Below are positions 45,804 to 56,489 of a stretch of 64,000 bases of DNA, piece by piece. Below the pieces are notes generated by a model, which searched no databases, had not been told where the DNA came from, and was given only the letters and a program-made list of their open reading frames with translations. The stretch's first letter is position 1. Each line of letters opens with the position of its first letter. The stretch is from Pteria penguin (taxonomy: Eukaryota; Mollusca; Bivalvia; Pterioida; Pteriidae), in contig CM068587.1 in the NCBI GenBank assembly GCA_035048485.1, positions 33,527,001 through 33,591,000 of the forward strand, given 5' to 3'. The position numbers and the translations under genes were made by a program.

Positions 45804-46230
45804 ATGTTTTAGTATGAAATATAACTGTCAATATTAGTTTATTAGATCTTGCATGAATAAAGCATGAAACGAATCTTTTTTTGATATGCTGATATGTAAC
45901 TTAGCTCAGAATATAAGGATACATGTGAATTAGCGACTTATGGAAATATGAAAATAGCAGTTCAAAAATAAAGATGATGAAGTCTCATTAATTTTATTGT
46001 AAAAATCTTCTCGTACAGTGTATATTTACTTCATTGTTAATTGCTTAATATGCAATACATTTTTTGGCAAACACAAGCCTACTAATTTTAATTAATTGTG
46101 CAAATATCATTTAATTACATAACATAGCACAAAACACAATTTTTCTTCTTAAGCATTTCATCTATCAAAAGTACCATCACAGCCTGAAAATAAATTAATG
46201 TTGACAGTTATATTTCATACTAAAACTTCA
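45804..46230. repeat. Inverted repeat with arms of about 40 nt
   Basis: The arm containing ttagtatgaaatataactgt (left) has its complement at 46204-46223. The arms share about 38 of 40 positions. The sequence between them (about 350 bp) is AT-rich and non-coding. It may be a terminal-repeat element. Confidence 0.7.
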
Positions 46231-46487
46231 TTTACGATTAATTACATTATATATTAAATGGGGCGAAACCACTCGGGGCATAAACACCCGAGACGAACAG
46301 GAATCGGGGCGAAACCACCCGGATTCGGATCCTTACTCTATTCCAAAAATTATCGAAATTCAACAAAAAAGAGGAACTTGACTGGTCAATTTCTGCTACT
46401 TTTGACAGCTTTAAATCAAATTTAGCTCGACCCCTTTGTGTCTCTTCAAGTCTTTGTTTTATATATAAGTGATAACATTTCTGTTGT

Positions 46488-46670
46488 TTGCACCAACAGC
46501 TTCCTCAACAGCAACAACAGCAACAGCAACAACAACACCAACCTCAGCAGCAACAACACCAGCCTCAGCAACAACTACACCAACCTCAGCAACAACAACA
46601 CCAACCTCAGCAGCAACAACAACAAAGACATCAACTACATTTCAATAATCCTGTTGTGTGGGACGATTAA
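46488..46670 (+). CDS. Gln/Pro/His-rich low-complexity ORF
   Basis: The product is about 58 residues, mostly Q with HQPQQQ repeats, ending FNNPVVWDD and stop. There is no ATG at the front; the frame opens after a TAA at 46473-46475, and a cag at about 46499 could serve as a splice acceptor. It ends 14 nt before the next ORF. It may be the tail of a Polinton protein or simply an expanded CAA/CAG tract. Function unknown. Confidence 0.35.
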   Translation: MHQQLPQQQQQQQQQQHQPQQQQHQPQQQLHQPQQQQHQPQQQQQQRHQLHFNNPVVWDD

Positions 46671-46684
46671 TATCATAAAATAGT

Positions 46685-47125
46685 ATGTATTTCAAAGTTA
46701 ATGAAGTTGTATTTCTTATTCCAGAAGCTCTTGTGAAATCATCTGAAACAATACAAATTTCAAATAGACACAATGAGGAAAGTATTGATGTACAGTTTTT
46801 ATGTTCAAAACAAAATATATCTGACATAATTCAATGTATTGAAGATAATAAAACAATTCTTTTAGATCTATTAATAACTTTTTTATCTGTAATGAACTAC
46901 TTACAAGTAGACAAGTATTTTGTAAGTAACTTTATTTCATATGTAGAATTGAGAATTGTATTTCAAATGAAAATTGATCCATACCAAGAAATTGATAAAG
47001 TAGGTGCAATGAAAATTTGTCCTTTTTTGTTTCATTTACATATTTACTATAATGATTTGTATAAAAATAATATGAATGAATTATTTCATTTAGATTTATA
47101 TAATTTTCATAAAAGAAGAGAATGA
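46685..47125 (+). CDS. Possible BTB/Skp1-like fold protein of the Polinton
   Basis: An intact 146-codon ORF from ATG at 46685. The start YFKVNEVVFLIPEALVKSS resembles the first strand and helix of BTB/Skp1 domains. Residues about 75-95 (LLDLLITFLSVMNYLQVDKY) match the common BTB helix pattern (leucine-rich, then YLQV). The C-terminal third has clusters of Tyr, Phe and Asn, ending FHKRRE. The region around it, up to 47230, has another open frame without a start. A BTB-like protein could act as a ubiquitin-ligase adaptor; this is inference from pattern only. AT-rich codon use is like the other Polinton genes. Confidence 0.4.
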   Translation: MYFKVNEVVFLIPEALVKSSETIQISNRHNEESIDVQFLCSKQNISDIIQCIEDNKTILLDLLITFLSVMNYLQVDKYFVSNFISYVELRIVFQMKIDPYQEIDKVGAMKICPFLFHLHIYYNDLYKNNMNELFHLDLYNFHKRRE

Positions 47126-47129
47126 AAGT

Positions 47130-47460
47130 TTGTACTTTTGAATTCCAAAGTTATCACAGGTGTAAGATACAACAAAGAACATAAACGACAGGAACATAAA
47201 TACCTTCGTTATTGTAGACTAGTTCCAATAGCAGCTCATCCTAGATGATGAATTTTTTGAGAGGGGAGGGAGATAGTGCTTTCAGGAAGAAGTTTTACTA
47301 TATAACAACCTTTGATAATATAAAAGAGGTATTGCTTCATGATGAATGTGCATCTGGCAATCCTCTTTTTTTTTTATCAGATTTATATAATAAAACACAA
47401 GCTTCATTTATTTTGAAATACTTTTGTAGTAAAAAGGTATTTGTTTCACGGTGAAATGCA
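47130..47460 (+). pseudogene. Short protein-like frames with an internal duplication
   Basis: From 47128 a frame reads HKRQEHKYLRYCRLVPIAAH without a start codon. From 47245 another frame runs 69 residues. Within it, 'tgaatgtgcatctggcaatcctctt' (47343) is repeated as 'tgaaatgcatctggcaaatccttta' (47452), a local duplication. No family recognised. Confidence 0.3.
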
Positions 47461-47662
47461 TCTGGCAAATCCTTTATAGAAATCAACAACTTGACATTTT
47501 ATTATATTCTTTTATTATCATATATTTACATATATAGTATACTTTACAAATATTATAATGCTATTTTCATAATATAAAATATAGAGATAACACAAATTAT
47601 ATACAGTATTGTAATACATATAAGACTTAAATATTATTTACAATAAATCATCAAAGTCTTTA

Positions 47663-48154
47663 TCATTGTTGTAGATAATCTATTATGTAGTGACCAAAGG
47701 CTAGTGTATCAAAACCGTTATCAAGCACAAAACGTTTATCGTCAAATCCACTAAGTCCTAATTTGTTAATAGTTTTAACATGCATTACATGTTTATCCCT
47801 TCTTATACAATTCATCTGACACATTTTTGATATTTTGTCAAAAAGACATTCCTTATACATTTCATGACGTAAATCATTTTTTATTGTAGCTCTTGCTATT
47901 CTTTTAGCTACCTGTTTTGATTTACTAGCATATGAGAAAGAATACATTTTTCTTCTTAACCCTACAAATTCTTTGATTGGTTCACCTCCTGTTTCATCCT
48001 TAAAACAACCAGGTATTTTTTTATTAGTTATGTCATATGCTGGATGGTCTTCTGGATAATTTGACAAGTCATAAAGATAGCCATCTACATATATATCATG
48101 ATATAGGTCATCTGTTTCTATTTCATAGCACAAAGAGTCGGTATCAGTAAACAA
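47663..48154 (-). pseudogene. Polymerase C-terminal fragment with DTDS motif
   Basis: A 163-codon frame beginning with the family B catalytic DTDS and containing PGCFKDETGG, FVGLRRKMYSF, and a C-terminal region ending in HYIIDYLQQ. This corresponds to the palm/thumb end of Polinton polymerases. The upstream frame carrying KPIYVGQFILDLSKRIM (about 48290-48210) is separated by a stop. Confidence 0.85.
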
Positions 48155-50272
48155 TAATTTTGCATTATTTCCATATTTCTGATGAATATAATTATAATGA
48201 AAATCTTACATTATCCTTTTAGATAAATCTAAGATGAATTGACCGACATATATGGGTTTGTTTAACAATAATTTCACTCTAGAATTTTTTACACCCACTG
48301 AGTTTTCATTGAAAATTTTAAATCGTTGAAAGGAGGGTTTGGCTACATACTTCCTAAGTTTCTTTCAGTATTTCAGGACTAATTTAATGTCTTTTCTATT
48401 ACGAACTGGTTCCATTGTTTTACCAAACACTGCATTGTTCACCAACTTATAGAAATCTTTTTCAAATTCATTTTTAGCTTCCTTTCGTTTTTGGCTATTG
48501 AAATCAATATAAATTTTCAACCAATCCGTTTGTTGAAATTCTAGAATTCTATGGACTCTTGTTACCTTCGTTCGTTTGTGTGTTTATCACTAACATTCAG
48601 AATTTTCCATAAAAGTTTGCTGTATTCTGACAGTTCTTCATCGCTAACAGATGTGCCTTCGAGAGCCAATGGATAATCAGAATACATATCATGTATCTAA
48701 TCTGGGTATTCTAAATCTACGTCTAGTATGTCACCTGTTTCACTATTTGTAGGAATGGTTTTAACATCAAATTGTTCTACATCGTCCATCCATAGAAAAA
48801 AAAACAATGGGTAAAGGCTCCATCTTTGCTTTACCATACACGTTATTACAATCGGTATATAAGATATATTTATTAGGTTTTGTTTCATCATAAGTTTCAG
48901 GAATATATGGATTATTAGCTTTTGAATATTTTTTGGAAATCATAGACGAACTCCACGAACTGCACTTTCGAAGAAAAGATGCATATCAGGATCAGTAATT
49001 AGATCAAGCTTTGTTTTTGTCATTTTAAGAGCTGCATTCCATGCTAAACCTGGACTAGTATAAAAATGTAAACAATCTAATCCATAATTTTTTAGACACA
49101 TGCTTCTAAAATTTTCAAAAACATCAGCCAATAGAAGCACATCTGTTTTTAAATATAAATCATGATATTCACCTAAAGTTTGTATATTTATCTCTTTCCA
49201 AACATTCTGAGCAAATTCATAATCCGAATCTGATATATGAGATTGACTTAATTGACTATAAAAAGCAGATTTAGGAGTCAATTGCGTTTCTAAAAATCGA
49301 CTTTCATCTACAACATATATGTTTGGGTATACATTTTTACGAAGAAGCATGCAAGCTTGACTTTCATTGGTAAACTCTTTAGCGAAATGTTTGTATTTTG
49401 TTAAACCTTCAGTTGCTAAATTTTCTGTTAGTTTTTCTAAACTTTGTGGCATAAAATTGAAAAAATCAATGAACCTTAAATTTCCCAAACTGAAACTTCC
49501 ATGTTTTGCGGAATGCATTTAATATTCTGTTCTTTGAATAATCCCAAGCTCTGAGCAATTAGGTGACTATCAAAATGTTTTAAATTATGTAACACAACTG
49601 GTATAAATGATGGATATTTAAAATTGAGATTGCAGTGTTGACAGCTAGCACCTCTATATTTTCCCGTAAGATGACAATGATCTCTGACTTTAATAGATTT
49701 TGAAGTGAATGGGTTTTCACAGATATGACAAAACTTAGAATTTTGAAAATCATTTCATTTTGAATGGGCATTTTCAAAGGTTGAATGTTTGATAAAATAT
49801 TTTTAATGTAAGTTTCTTCTTCTAAAAGACTTTTCAAAAATGTTTTAGCAGCATTAGGACCTCGATAGATCACTGGTGGTTTGGTATATCTATCATCAAT
49901 ACAAACAACCTGATATCCAAAAGAACATGCTTCAAATTTTATCTTAACAGTCGTACTAGATTGTTTTGGGTTAGGTGAGCAGGTATGTACCTGTTGAGCG
50001 AAGCATTCTGCATCCGCGTAGATACAAAAATTGAGACTCATTTTCTTTTCAGAGTTCTTAGATTCTAAGATGCTGTCAGATTCTGATGGATATTAAACAT
50101 TTTGTGAATCAAATTTAGAACAATATGTTATATGATCATCTAAAATATCTCTTCGTGTAAGTCCTTGCAAACAAAAGTGACAAAAGAAATGTTGTTTCTG
50201 TTTAGATTTTCTTCGTGCTAAAAAGTAATTCAAATTTGTAATGAGGTAATAATGAGATCTGTCATCTTTGGC
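47663..50272 (-). pseudogene. Polinton protein-primed family B DNA polymerase, broken
   Basis: It replicates the element from a terminal protein. On the minus strand in order: a Cys/His motif (FFCHFCLQGL, about 50130), exonuclease motif I in FCIYADAEC (start of the 50041-49580 frame), YLKTDVLLLADVFENF, which is the Exo III region, GLAWNAAL and HLFFESAVRGV (49518-48940), DCNNVYGKA (about 48830, palm motif), [17 protein letters not shown] (about 48430-48380), and the catalytic FTDTDSLCYE (48154-48125). The last frame, 48154-47663, is intact to its stop. At least five frameshifts or stops break it. Polinton polymerases are usually over 1000 residues; here the first part is lost at the PLE2 insertion (50273). 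Confidence 0.88.
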
Positions 50273-50673
50273 AAGTTCTACGGTCGTTACGAGACTCTTA
50301 TTACTCCATATGATATCTCGTTATCCAGACTTTTAAATGATATTCTGGACTGAGACCGATTCCGATCATTTTACACAGATTTGACACCTATACTAGAAGG
50401 TTACCTACTTTGACTTCTCCATATATAAATACATATGGAATTTACACGATTTGACTCTTTCTACTGGGTATATGTGACGGGTGTTGCTAGCAAGCAGGAG
50501 ATGCTTACCCTCCCCGGGCACCTGAACTCACTCCATCACAGCGGTTCACATATGCTCTTCAAGTAGACGTATTTTGTTATTTTCCATTTGTTTTTCATTT
50601 TCACTGATTTTGTATGTCCTCTGGTTTCATGATTTTTAGACTTATGGTTTGGATTTATCCATCATCTTTACAT
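50273..50673 (+). repeat. PLE2 left pseudo-LTR
   Basis: It starts aagttctacggtcgttacgagac and contains 'gtgacgggtgttgctagcaagcagg' and 'ctccccgggcacctga'. It is nearly identical to 55665-56069; differences include a missing ttct near 50392 and scattered substitutions. Confidence 0.92.
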
Positions 50674-50821
50674 TTCAACAACTGTCCATGTGTCACTGCT
50701 GTTGGACAATTTGTTCCCGAGGACACTAGTCGGGCAGTCCTTTATATATATATGGATAATGTTAATAAGAAAACCATAGTGGCTGAGGCATCGCCCACTA
50801 TAAAAAAAGCCTCAAACTGCA

Positions 50822-51764
50822 GTGTGCAAGGACACGTGCATAGCAGTTAACTTAGGTGTCCCCAATATTATCTTAAATGACGTTAGAAATCAAACATTTG
50901 TGGTAAGCACTAATAATGAACTCTGGTATCAATATGCGGATGGCTTCATAAACATCAAGCCTTGTAAGGTTAAACTAGTTGACGTAATTAAAGATTACCA
51001 ATTCTCCCCTTATGATTGTGGAATATCTAAATGCGGGACCGAAAATTGCAAAACTTGCAACATCTTAATTACAGACAATTCTTTTACGAGTAATTTAACC
51101 AAACATACCTTTCATACGCATAGTTTTGACCTTTTGAATTGTAAGAGTTCAAATATTGTATACGGTGTTGTGTTCACTCTGTGGGTTAAAATATGTTGAA
51201 GAGACTAAGGGACAACTCCGTACAAGAGTATCAGGTCAAAGGTCCAAAATAAAATGTGGCGGAAACCAATTACTCTATCGCCACTTCAACCAGCCGGACC
51301 ACTCTATTCTCTCAATGAAAATTAGAATTATAGAAAAAATATATCACCCCACAAACAATGCCAATCTGAGCACTCCTTTTCGTCGGAAAAGAGAAGAATA
51401 CTGGATAAAACGTCTCGGCACTGCTTCGCCCTATGGATGCAATGACAATATTAGTAGTATTGGTAACCTACCTAGTCCTAGTCCTGTATGTCAATCAGTT
51501 AACGTACTCGGTTTATTCAACAAAAGCCAGAGGAGGCATCGAAGTCATGGTACACGCAAATACAACAAACCTGAAATACATAATATTTCCTTTGATGCAC
51601 TCTTGCCATTTATAAATAAACCTTTGGGCCTTCATCACATTCGTACAAAACTTTATTCTATTTCACTCAGAAAATTACACGAGTTGTACGTATCGTCCAG
51701 ACACCGTATATATACTGATATAAGTAACGATAACAGCCAAACTCGCAATGAGGCTCTGTCCTAG
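50822..51764 (+). pseudogene. PLE2 GIY-YIG endonuclease
   Basis: The frame 50822-51175 ends with KCGTENCKTCNILI, a Cys-rich lead-in, and SSNIVYGVV. After a 1-nt shift near 51170, CSLCGLKYVEET follows, the GIY-YIG core with both Cys kept as codons, then RTRVSGQRSKI, YRHFNQPDHS, and REEYWIKRLGTASPYGCNDN at the C-terminal side. This paralogue has TGT where PLE1 has TGA (30016-30014). Confidence 0.85.
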
Positions 51765-53760
51765 TTGCCGCAATGTAAACATACGCTTACAAATCTAGCG
51801 ATTATTACATGAAAGGTGTTAGTTAAAGTGTAAATTTGAATATTTTTGTAGAAATACATCTCTTGTTGATGTCCTCTTGATAAAACAATTCGAAAAAATA
51901 CCAACGAAATTTGAGTTCGAGATCAGCCGAAAAAGAAAATATGTCACAGAAAATGGAGGTCATTTTTGATCGACTGGTGGGTGTGTCATGGTTCCCACTA
52001 TTTCTCCTTCCGAATTGAAGAGTTTCCTTTGCACATGGCACACCAAAATGTTCAGGAGACGTAAAAGAAAGAGTTAGAACTACAAGTAGGAGGCAGAAGC
52101 ACGTGTGATGCGAGTTATGTTGGATTGAAACATTCCAATTTTCATATGAGCACTTGAAATAATTATTAATCAGACAAATAAAATCGAATAGTATTTTTGG
52201 AAAGATATTTATTTTTAATGTTTTTTGAGTGGTAAACCTCGTTTGAAGATTCAAGCGCGAAAGAGCGCCGCTGAATAATATGATTTCAGCATGTAAGAGT
52301 TATCGCCCGTAATGACGGTCAGAGGAAATGAGGTCGTTGACAGTGTCAATAATGAGACGATTATGGTTATAATATGAGTGCAAATTATCAGTAAATACGT
52401 ATTATTTTTAAGAAATGATGCTATCAAATTGAACTAATTGCCTGTAAACATGGTAAACAACAATGACTGAAGGCTAAAGCAGTACTAGTGCATGTTCCTG
52501 TTGGGGGGGGGGGGGGGGGGAGCGGTTGCGGATGTGCATATGTGCAGTTAATCATTTTTTATCGCATGCTCCTTTAATATTTTGGTGAAATATGATCAAA
52601 TTCTGATGAAAGGTATAGGAGATATGAGCTCGGATGGACGGACAGACACACGGACACGACGGCGACTATATAAGTATATGCTCTCCCGACTAATTGAAAG
52701 TATTCGGGTAGCAGAAGAATGGAAATTTAGTTGTATTACTAACCACATCAAATAAATAAAATTATCATCTGACATGAATTGATTGTTGTGTCACCTGTGT
52801 AGTTTGTAGCAAATGACGCTTGATGATTTCTTTGTCAATTGTCTGTTATTTGTCTGTCTGTCAGTTTTGATACTATCAACACATGTTCTTATATTTGAAT
52901 AATACATGCAAGGTATGAGATCTGAATCCACTTTATGACAAAATCCATCACAAAAACAACAATCAGATAAAATGACAGAGAAACTGCCTTAAAAGTCTGT
53001 CTGTTCTATATGGCTGTTCGCCTGTCTATTTTAATTGTGTCTAAGCTGTAATTTCGACATCCTAATATTATACCCACCACTAACAAAGATGTGGGGACAT
53101 ACTGGTTTCACCATGTCTGCCTATTTGTCTGTAGATACCATCATTTCCATGCACTATACTCCAACTCCGACCCATTTCAACATAGAATGATGTGACTTTA
53201 TATACAGATAACACTTGGCCTAATGAGAATCTTATTGATCTGAGGCCATGTGTCAAGGTCATTGACCCTGTTCCTTGAAAATGCTTTGTGAACTCCTCAA
53301 CTTCAAGGTTGTGTTGAGTGAAAGTTTGTGGACACTGTTCAGACTTTAACTTTTGGCTGCTAAAACGGATTTAGATAAGTTGCTTGAAAAAAAGTGTTAT
53401 ATACACCCGTAAGTGTGTCATTACTACCTCAAGGTCACCTCAGAGGTCAAGATCATACGGAAGAAATTTTTGGTAACACTACCTGGGCCATAGCTATTAC
53501 TGCTAACCTTGTTGTAGCAAGTTTTAAGACAAGGAACACAATTTTGCTGACATTCTGCATGATTTATAATTTTGGCAACACACAGTTATCACCCTTGGTG
53601 ACTTTGATCAGCCATAACTTTTTTATTCCTTGACATATCTCATTTCTTTTTTCACCAAATGACTGCATTTGAACTGAACTTTCCAATGATACCAAACATT
53701 ATGTATTTTCTGTGAAAGAAAAATATCGCCTGTTATCGTTAATATAAGCTCTGCAGAGTA
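51765..53760. other. Foreign sequence within PLE2, with 'ctgtctgt' repeat copy
   Basis: PLE1 joins its endonuclease and RT directly, while PLE2 has about 2 kb here. It contains a G18-G20 run at about 52503-52520, a 'ggacggacagacacacggac' stretch (52635) and a repeat copy at about 53050-53640 with 'ctgttccttgaa' and 'caaggtcacctcagaggtcaagatcat'. No coding function is seen, and boundaries are not exact. Confidence 0.6.
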
Positions 53761-53764
53761 TAGA

Positions 53765-55664
53765 CTAGATGGCATTATTATGGACATATCGACCGCTAGA
53801 CTTTTTCGTCCCGTCAAGTCAGATATATCTATGGAAAAATCTAATCGCCCTTTCATCAAAATTAAATTTGCAATAAATGCATTGATTATTTAAATTTTGG
53901 CCAAATTTTAAATCATAAGTCTGTTTTAGAGAAAATACCTCCATATTTCAAAAACAAAGATCCGCCATGTATTTCCTATAGCTACACACCATCAGTTACA
54001 TCCAAAATTTATAATTACAAAGGGTTTCTACAATGTCTTGATCGTAGTAACTCTGCATGCCATCCTCAACCGTGTGCATGTTCCTCATCTAATTTTGTAT
54101 ATTCTCATTGTGGCCATGTCATTACTGGTGATCTTGATATTGTTAAAACACTAAATTAACTTTTACTGAAAGGTCCAAAATACAGAGAACCCAGATCATT
54201 CACATGGATCCAAAATTTTGAGAATATTATGAACTGCTACGAGGAATGTGCCACACGATGGGCAAAAAGAGAGGAAGTAAAGGTCGACACTCTTTCGGAA
54301 TAGATAAAGTCTATTGCAGTACTGCTGAGATCAAAAATTAAAAAATTACAAGGCTCTGTAAACACCAGATTCGAATCTATTTTTAAAGATCCTGATGTTG
54401 TCAAAGAACTTACCTCCCTCCAAGAACATTATATCATTACACCAGCAGATAAAGCATCTACTAATTATACATTTACTTGTAAGAAATATTACTTTGACAG
54501 CCTTATGAAAGAATAAGGATTAAATTCAGCTCGAGGAAATCCTACTTATACTCTCACGAACTTTTCGGTTTCGGAAGTACTTGAAAATCATAAATCTGTC
54601 CTCAATACGTTAGGTATTGACACAAATAAATTAGATTTAGAACTTCCATATTTGTACTGCATTCCGAAATGCACAAAAATCCTTACAAACAACGCTTTAT
54701 CGCTGGTTCCTCGAAGTGTTCCACATAATCTGTATCGATGCTACTCACAAAAATATTATCAGAAATTAAATCTGGCCTTCACAGATATTGCGAAAGAGTA
54801 TATCCCAGAAGTGGAATTAATCAAATGTGGATCCTTAAAAATTCAAAAGAGTTGTTAGAACATCTAAAATCAAAAAGTTTTACTAAAATTCACTCCATCA
54901 AGTCTTTTGACTTTTCGACTCTTTACACAACGATCCCTCATCAGAAATTAAAAGACAGATTAGCGGAAATTATTCAAAATGCATTTACTAGTAAAAACGG
55001 AAGCCGAAAATTCAAATATATAGTTATAGGCCATGATAAAACTTACTTTGTTAGGGAATATTATGATTCCAAAAATAAATACACTGAAACAGCTGTCATC
55101 CAGATGTTGAACTTTCTTATCGATAACATTTTTGTGGTGTTTAGAGGAAAGGTTTTTCAACAAATTGTCGGCATTCCAATGGGCACTAACTGTGCTCCGC
55201 TTCTGGCTGATATATTCCTTTACTCATAAGAAGCTGAATTCATTCAGTCTTTGCTTTGGCAAGGAAAAAAACAATTGGCTCTTGGTTTCAATTTTACTTA
55301 CAGATATATAGATGACTTGCTTTCAATCAATAATCCTTCATTCGCGGATTACCTTAGCATCATCTATCCAAGTGAACTGGAGATCAAAGAAACCACAGAA
55401 AGTAGTAATTCTACTTCGTATTTAAATATTATGTTGTCTTTCGACATTAATGGTCAGTTGAACACCTCACTCTATGACAAACGTGACGATTTCAATTTCG
55501 CTATCACAAACTTTCCTTTCATACGTAGCAACATTTCATCATCGGCGTATTCATATCTCAGGTAATACGTTATTCCAGAGCATGTTCAAATTACAATGCC
55601 TTCTGAGGGCTAGGCGACTTTCAGTTAAGCTGCTCAACCAGGGTTATATGCAACGTCACTGAGG
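53765..55664 (+). pseudogene. PLE2 reverse transcriptase with CxC linker
   Basis: The linker reads HPQPCACSSSNFVYSHCGHV then ITGDL (about 54058-54135), the Cys-x-Cys motif reported for Naiads. Then KGPKYREP, ITPADKAS, FTCKKYYFDSL (Cys present, compare TGA at 27204 in PLE1), LPYLYCIPKCTK, SFDFSTLYTTIPHQKL (motif A), GIPMGTNCAPLLADIF and YRYIDDLLSIN, with the catalytic Asp pair intact. Stops: TAA near 54158, TAG near 54302, TAA near 54514, TAA near 55228. A frame change occurs near 54850. The C-terminus (KFYGRYETLITPY) lies in the pseudo-LTR. Confidence 0.85.
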
Positions 55665-56069
55665 AAGTTCTACGGTCGTTACGAGACTCTTATTACTCCA
55701 TATAATATCTCGTTATCCAGACTTTTAAATGATATTCTGGACTGAGACCGATTCCGATCATTTTACACAGATTTGACACCTTCTATACTAGAAGGTTACC
55801 TACTTCGACTTCTCCATATATAAATACATATGGAATTTACACGATTTGACTCTTTCTACTGGGTATATGTGACGGGTGTTGCTAGCAAGCAGGAGATGCT
55901 CACTCTCCCCGGGCACCTGATCTCACTCCATCACAGGGGTTCACATATGCTCTTCAAGTAGACATATTTTGTTATTTTCCATTTGTTTTTCATTTTCACT
56001 GATTTTGTATGCCCTCTGGTTTCATGATTTTTGGACTTGTGGTTTGGATTTATCCATCATCTTTACACT
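55665..56069 (+). repeat. PLE2 right pseudo-LTR
   Basis: The counterpart of 50273-50673. It begins with the last RT codons (KFYGRYETLITPYNI), has the stop of the reverse transcriptase at about 55741, and ends 'tccatcatctttacactt' next to the capsid gene. Confidence 0.92.
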
Positions 56070-56470
56070 TGTTAATTGTGATGATTTGGCATCATATCCA
56101 TATTGAAGTAATGTTTGAATATATGCTTTATAAGCATAATGGTTTTTCCTTGTAGAAAAACATCCACTTGAGAAAAAAGTGCTGGTAAAAATACATTTAC
56201 TGGTCCTATGTTTTCATCATCGGCTATGGCTGACACTTCTGCTTTTTTATCTTAGCGTTTACATAGAGTACAGTGATTTAAGTCAATATACTCCATTCCA
56301 TTTTGACCGGAGATCACAAATTCTATAGGTGAGTCATTATTAACTTGTGAAAGAGGTAAAACATCTTGATAGTAAATATTTTCAACAGCAGTTTGTGTTG
56401 GTGGCAAGTCAAACAAAGCCAATTTTGATGGTTGTCCTTCTCTGAAAAATTCCTTATTTATTGTAGCCAT
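56070..56470 (-). pseudogene. Polinton capsid protein, N-terminal fragment
   Basis: An ATG at 56470 starts a protein of a kind often annotated as F54H12.2-like in invertebrates, linked to the jelly-roll capsid genes of Polintons. Visible blocks: LALFDLPPTQTAVENIYYQ, SPIEFVISGQNGMEYIDLNH, then after a stop and frame change GPVNVFLPALFSQVDVFLQ up to the PLE2 boundary. Capsid proteins of this type are several hundred residues; only about 130 remain. Whether it is the major or minor capsid protein I cannot settle. Confidence 0.7.
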
Positions 56471-56489
56471 TGCGCTTTAAATTGTTCTT

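Larger units (their letters stand above)
50273..56069 (+). mobile_element. PLE2: Naiad with pseudo-LTRs, inside the Polinton
   Basis: Direct repeats of 401 and 405 bp (50273-50673 and 55665-56069) bound it. Between them the order is GIY-YIG endonuclease (50822-51764), an insertion of non-Naiad sequence (about 51770-53760), a CxC linker and a reverse transcriptase (53765-55664). Each pseudo-LTR begins with the last RT codons and continues into 3' untranslated sequence, as is usual for tandem Penelope-like insertions. The order matches Naiads. Stops are TAA and TAG, with frameshifts at about 51170, 54850 and 55655; it is dead. It separates the capsid gene from the polymerase gene. Confidence 0.88.

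Noticed and set aside
46438..46683. Asn/Ser-rich frame overlapping the Gln-rich frame
   Set aside because: It is a shifted reading of the same CAA/CAG repeat tract.
53765..55664. Selenocysteine in PLE2
   Set aside because: Its clear internal stops are TAA and TAG, and its Cys positions are normal Cys codons.
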